Below, in pieces: positions 7,967 through 9,864 of a DNA stretch of 9,864 nt. How positions within the stretch are numbered: the stretch's first letter is position 1; each line of letters starts with the position of its first letter. The DNA lies in contig CAMHCL010000052.1 in NCBI GenBank assembly GCA_946183625.1, forward strand, positions 1 to 9,864. Reading direction: 5' to 3'. The notes under the pieces are model-generated. The model searched no databases. It was not told where the DNA came from and saw nothing but the letters and a program-made list of their open reading frames with translations. This DNA is from an uncultured Lachnospiraceae bacterium (lineage in GTDB: Bacteria; Bacillota; Clostridia; Lachnospirales; Lachnospiraceae). The translations under genes and the position numbers were made by a program.

Positions 7967-8002
7967 AAAGCCCCAGCGGAGCATCCACTCCGCCGGGGCT
8001 TT
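7967..8002 (+). terminator. GC-rich hairpin closing the nifJ operon
   Basis: AAAGCCCC (7967-7974) pairs with GGGGCTTT (7995-8002) and GCGGA (7976-7980) with TCCGC (7989-7993), with one A-C mismatch and an 8-base loop. It begins 5 bases after the nifJ stop. The + strand tract after the GC core is only TTT then CAG, while the opposite strand reads TTTTCTTTTT. It may therefore leak on the + strand, or act partly as a 3'-end stabiliser. Confidence 0.8.
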
Positions 8003-8055
8003 CAGCTGCTTAGTTGACTATTATTTTGGAATATATGTTACAAGAGGAGAATTGT

Positions 8056-8595
8056 ATGATACTACTGGTTGTAGATACACAAAAGGGTTGTTTTAACGAA
8101 GAACTATATTTGTTTGAAAGGGTAAAAGAAAATATAAAGAAGTTAATTGCCATAGCACGAGAGAATGATGTTGAAGTTGCATATGTCCAGCATGATGATG
8201 GTCCGGGGACTGATCTGGATAAATCTACGGATAATTATGAAATATATGAGGAATTTGCTCCAAGAGATGGAGAAAAACGTTTTGAAAAGAATGTAAACAG
8301 TGCGTTTCATCCCATGACCGGATTAACGGAATACCTTAAGTCCAAGGGTGAAAAGGATATTATAACGATAGGTGTATCAACAGATTATTGTATGGATGCA
8401 ACAATCAAAAGCGGATTTGAGAAGGGATTCAATATGCTTGTTCCGTCCTACACAAACTCAACATATGACAATCCATACTTTGATAAGGAAACTGCTTATA
8501 AGTATTATAATGAATTTATGTGGGGAAGGCGCTATGCAAAGATTATAACCGTTGAACAGGCAATTCAACTTTTGCAAGGTGACGTGGACGTTTAA
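8056..8595 (+). CDS. Isochorismatase-family cysteine hydrolase
   Basis: A 179-residue protein of the isochorismatase-like fold, the normal length for the single-domain family. The catalytic triad is visible: Asp7 in VVDTQKG (5-11), Lys78 in FEKNVNSAF (76-84) and Cys112 in GVSTDYCMDAT (106-116). The residues just before the Cys form the conserved cis-peptide region. Members include nicotinamidases, ureidoacrylate and N-carbamoyl amidohydrolases and many uncharacterised amidases, so the substrate cannot be named from sequence. A short acidic stretch at about 47-60 and the aromatic-rich tail are not diagnostic. I chose the ATG at 8056 because AGGAG lies 6 bases upstream (8045-8049) and it places the first beta strand at residue 1; an in-frame TTG at 8014 lacks a good site. 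The gene follows the hairpin that closes the nifJ operon, so its promoter is unclear. It may be co-transcribed with the small gene at 8656. Confidence 0.92.
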   Translation: MILLVVDTQKGCFNEELYLFERVKENIKKLIAIARENDVEVAYVQHDDGPGTDLDKSTDNYEIYEEFAPRDGEKRFEKNVNSAFHPMTGLTEYLKSKGEKDIITIGVSTDYCMDATIKSGFEKGFNMLVPSYTNSTYDNPYFDKETAYKYYNEFMWGRRYAKIITVEQAIQLLQGDVDV

Positions 8596-8655
8596 ATCGG
8601 AAGTTGTTTTCCAGGATAATGAAATAGGCAAATCGGGATTTGAGGTGAGATGAAA

Positions 8656-8805
8656 ATGAAAGAAAATGTTGTTAGATTAGTGACACTCGGGAAAATACCT
8701 GATTATAACGATATCGAGCGATATCGTGAACTTATATCAAAATGCAATAATACAGAGTTTAGGGAAATACTTGAAATAAGGCTGAACAATTATTTGAAAG
8801 AATAA
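8656..8805 (+). CDS. Small hypothetical protein, 49 aa
   Basis: I do not recognise this protein. The reading frame encodes 49 soluble, charged residues starting MKENVVRLVTLGKIPDYN, with a probable amphipathic helical C-terminal half rich in Glu, Arg and Leu (about 19-49) and one Cys. There is no membrane segment or known motif. AGGTGA at 8643-8648 sits 7 bases before the ATG at 8656; another in-frame ATG at 8650 is too close to that site and would add only Met-Lys. It starts 60 bases after the isochorismatase-family gene with no terminator between, and is followed by an intrinsic terminator at 8891-8922, which together suggest a short two-gene unit. The good ribosome site and downstream terminator support it as real, but its short length leaves room for chance. 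Confidence 0.6.
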   Translation: MKENVVRLVTLGKIPDYNDIERYRELISKCNNTEFREILEIRLNNYLKE

Positions 8806-8890
8806 ATCGTACAAATTCAGGTTTGTTGGGATGAGCATTATACCGGAAGAAACCTTACCAAAGCTAATAAATAATAAATGATTTTTTACG

Positions 8891-8922
8891 ACCGCTATGA
8901 GAATTAGTTCATGGCGGTTTTT
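8891..8922 (+). terminator. Intrinsic terminator
   Basis: ACCGCTATGA (8891-8900) pairs with TCATGGCGGT (8909-8918) through 10 bp including one T-G wobble. The loop is 8 bases, and a run of five T begins with the last paired base (8918-8922). It would end transcripts of the isochorismatase-family gene and the 49-residue gene. Confidence 0.85.
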
Positions 8923-8956
8923 CCATTCGCAGCAGCTTTAGTACCATTCGCAACAG
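8923..8956 (+). repeat. Imperfect 13-base direct repeat, 21-base period
   Basis: CCATTCGCAGCAG at 8923-8935 recurs as CCATTCGCAACAG at 8944-8956, with one mismatch and an offset of exactly 21 bases. It lies just after the terminator and about 75 bases before the small membrane protein. Its role is unknown; two copies are too few to call it an array. Confidence 0.6.
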
Positions 8957-9030
8957 ATTTTCGATATAGGATTAATGTTTGTTGTAATATCCAATCATCA
9001 AATGAAACACAGATGTGGAGGTTAAAGGAA

Positions 9031-9165
9031 ATGACAACAAGTACAATAATAGTTTTAGTAATATGCTGCTTCTTATGTCCGATGGGAATGTTCGTAACAA
9101 TGAACTCTAAGAAAAACAAAAAAGATAGTGAAGATAAAAGCAATAAGCAAAAGGAAGATTATTAA
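9031..9165 (+). CDS. Small single-pass membrane protein, 44 aa
   Basis: This encodes 44 residues with one hydrophobic segment at about 5-24 (IIVLVICCFLCPMGMF, three Cys) followed by a strongly charged tail of Lys, Asp, Glu, Ser and Asn. That layout suggests an N-terminal membrane anchor with the charged tail in the cytosol by the positive-inside rule. No family is recognised. The ATG at 9031 has a GGAGG at 9016-9020 and a closer AAGGA at 9025-9029. The reading frame is open further upstream to 8911, but that start lies inside the terminator hairpin and has no ribosome site. The gene stands alone between two intrinsic terminators, so it is likely a single-gene transcript, although I could not identify a convincing promoter. 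Small size keeps confidence moderate. Confidence 0.65.
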   Translation: MTTSTIIVLVICCFLCPMGMFVTMNSKKNKKDSEDKSNKQKEDY

Positions 9166-9193
9166 ATATAACCTGATATAAATACAGTGGTAG

Positions 9194-9228
9194 GGCGTTA
9201 CAAGTAGATATTTGTGGCGCCTTTTTTT
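9194..9228 (+). terminator. Strong intrinsic terminator
   Basis: GGCGTTACAA (9194-9203) pairs with TTGTGGCGCC (9212-9221) over 10 bp, including two T-G wobbles. An 8-base inner segment forms the loop, and seven T follow (9222-9228). It ends the transcript of the 44-residue membrane protein and isolates the next gene. Confidence 0.9.
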
Positions 9229-9249
9229 CTATTAAGTGTTAGTTATTTA

Positions 9250-9258
9250 TGATATAGT
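9250..9258 (+). promoter_or_regulatory. Possible extended -10 promoter for the P-loop kinase-like gene
   Basis: TGATATAGT fits the extended -10 form TGnTATAAT with one change. No good -35 lies 17 bases upstream (TATTAA at 9230-9235), which extended -10 promoters tolerate. It sits between the strong terminator and the start codon at 9314, where a promoter is required. Confidence 0.4.
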
Positions 9259-9313
9259 TTATAGATGAGATTTTGCAACACTTTATCGCTGTTCATCATC
9301 AGACGGAGGTATT

Positions 9314-9864
9314 ATGATAATAATTCTTACAGGTGCATCCCATACGGGAAAGACACTACTTTCTCAGCGGATGATGGAAAAATATAAAATCCCATATATT
9401 TCAATAGATCATCTAAAGATGGGGCTGATCAGAAGCGGGAATACATCGCTAACGCCAAACGATGATGAGGAGATGACGACATATATCTGGCCAATAGTCA
9501 GGGAGATGATTAAGACTGCCATAGAGAATAAGCAAAGTTTAATAGTTGAAGGCTGCTATATTCCATATGAATGGCGCAAGGATTTCAGCGAAGAGTATCT
9601 GAAAAATATAAGATTTATCTGCCTGGTAATGACGGATAAATATATTGATGCACATTTTGATGAGATAAGAAATCATGCTTCGGATATTGAGGAAAGACTC
9701 GATGATTCGGATTTAACTATAGACTGGATAAAAGAAATGAATAAAAGTTATGCGGACGGCTTCAAAGCAGCGGGAGAGGTGATTGATCTGATAGACACAA
9801 ACTACGAGCAGACTTTGGAAAAATCACTTTATTTGATACCTGATAATATAAAAAAAATGATAGC
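9314..9864 (+). CDS. P-loop kinase-like protein (partial, 3' end outside the window)
   Basis: The first 183 codons of a P-loop NTPase of the adenylate-kinase-like / 2-phosphoglycerate-kinase-like group. MIIILTGASHTGKT places a Walker A motif GASHTGKT at residues 7-14 directly after the first beta strand. ISIDHLKMGLIRSG (about 29-42) resembles the nucleoside-monophosphate-kinase-type substrate segment. LIVEGCYIPYEW (about 76-87) fits the Walker-B-like strand with a Glu. Later residues (IRNHASDIEERLDD, about 118-131) contain the basic lid-like region. It probably phosphorylates a small molecule, but the acceptor is unknown. GGAGG at 9305-9309 lies 4 bases before the ATG, a short but workable spacing. 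No stop codon occurs before the window edge, so the length cannot be judged. It begins a new unit after the terminator at 9194-9228. Confidence 0.88.
   Translation, partial: MIIILTGASHTGKTLLSQRMMEKYKIPYISIDHLKMGLIRSGNTSLTPNDDEEMTTYIWPIVREMIKTAIENKQSLIVEGCYIPYEWRKDFSEEYLKNIRFICLVMTDKYIDAHFDEIRNHASDIEERLDDSDLTIDWIKEMNKSYADGFKAAGEVIDLIDTNYEQTLEKSLYLIPDNIKKMI

Noticed and set aside
7275..7988. 237-codon open frame on the - strand within nifJ
   Set aside because: It is antisense to conserved PFOR sequence including the thiamine site, has no known motif, and its Cys/Leu/Ser-rich composition is typical of a shadow frame.
8014..8039. TTGACT with TATGTT as a promoter for the isochorismatase-family gene
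   Set aside because: The spacer would be 14 bases, too short for a sigma-A promoter, and no better -10 is present at 16-18 bases.
8831..8881. 16-codon open frame starting ATGAGCATTATACCG
   Set aside because: Very short, with only a weak ribosome site, and lying in the spacer before a terminator; not supportable as a gene.
8911..9030. Upstream extension of the 44-residue membrane protein to 84 residues
   Set aside because: The ATG at 8911 is inside the terminator stem and lacks a ribosome site, while the ATG at 9031 has good upstream signals.
1..9864. CRISPR arrays, tRNA or rRNA genes, insertion sequences or phage genes
   Set aside because: I saw no regularly spaced repeats beyond the single pair at 8923-8956, no cloverleaf, and no transposase, integrase or terminal inverted repeats.

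Overview
The window looks like a low-GC Gram-positive anaerobe of the Clostridia, most plausibly Lachnospiraceae (Butyrivibrio/Roseburia-like). The reasons are a T-box riboswitch, strong GGAGG-type ribosome binding sites, A/T-rich codon use, and a single-chain pyruvate:ferredoxin oxidoreductase. All supported genes lie on the + strand. The family assignment is inference; no rRNA or tRNA gene is present to confirm it.

Region 1 (about 100-7961) is one transcription unit. A sigma-A-like promoter is followed by a complete T-box leader (about 161-458) with stem I, stem II, IIA/B, stem III, the T-box sequence, a two-helix antiterminator and a competing 14-bp terminator. The specifier codon reads as CTC (Leu). 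Three closely spaced genes follow. The first is a 2-isopropylmalate synthase (LeuA) homologue that keeps the leucine-sensing C-terminal domain but seems to lack the catalytic metal ligands. The second is an 828-residue fusion of a xylose-isomerase-like TIM barrel, also with a degraded metal site, to an ACSF2-like acyl-CoA synthetase. The third is a full-length pyruvate:ferredoxin (flavodoxin) oxidoreductase, nifJ. The gaps are 19 and 35 bases, with no visible internal terminator. A GC-rich hairpin ends the unit at 7967-8002.

My reading is that leucine shortage switches on activation of an organic acid to its CoA thioester, together with a ferredoxin-linked enzyme that can interconvert acyl-CoA plus CO2 with a 2-oxoacid. 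This resembles the reductive carboxylation route that rumen and gut anaerobes use to build amino acids from short or branched acids. The LeuA-like protein could act as a leucine-responsive regulatory subunit rather than a synthase. This is the candidate undescribed system of the window; the linkage is seen in the sequence, the function is inferred.

Region 2 (8003-9228) holds an isochorismatase-fold cysteine hydrolase, a 49-residue hypothetical protein, an intrinsic terminator, a short direct repeat, a 44-residue single-pass membrane protein and a second strong terminator.

Region 3 (9229-9864) has an extended -10 promoter and the start of a P-loop kinase-like gene that runs off the right edge.
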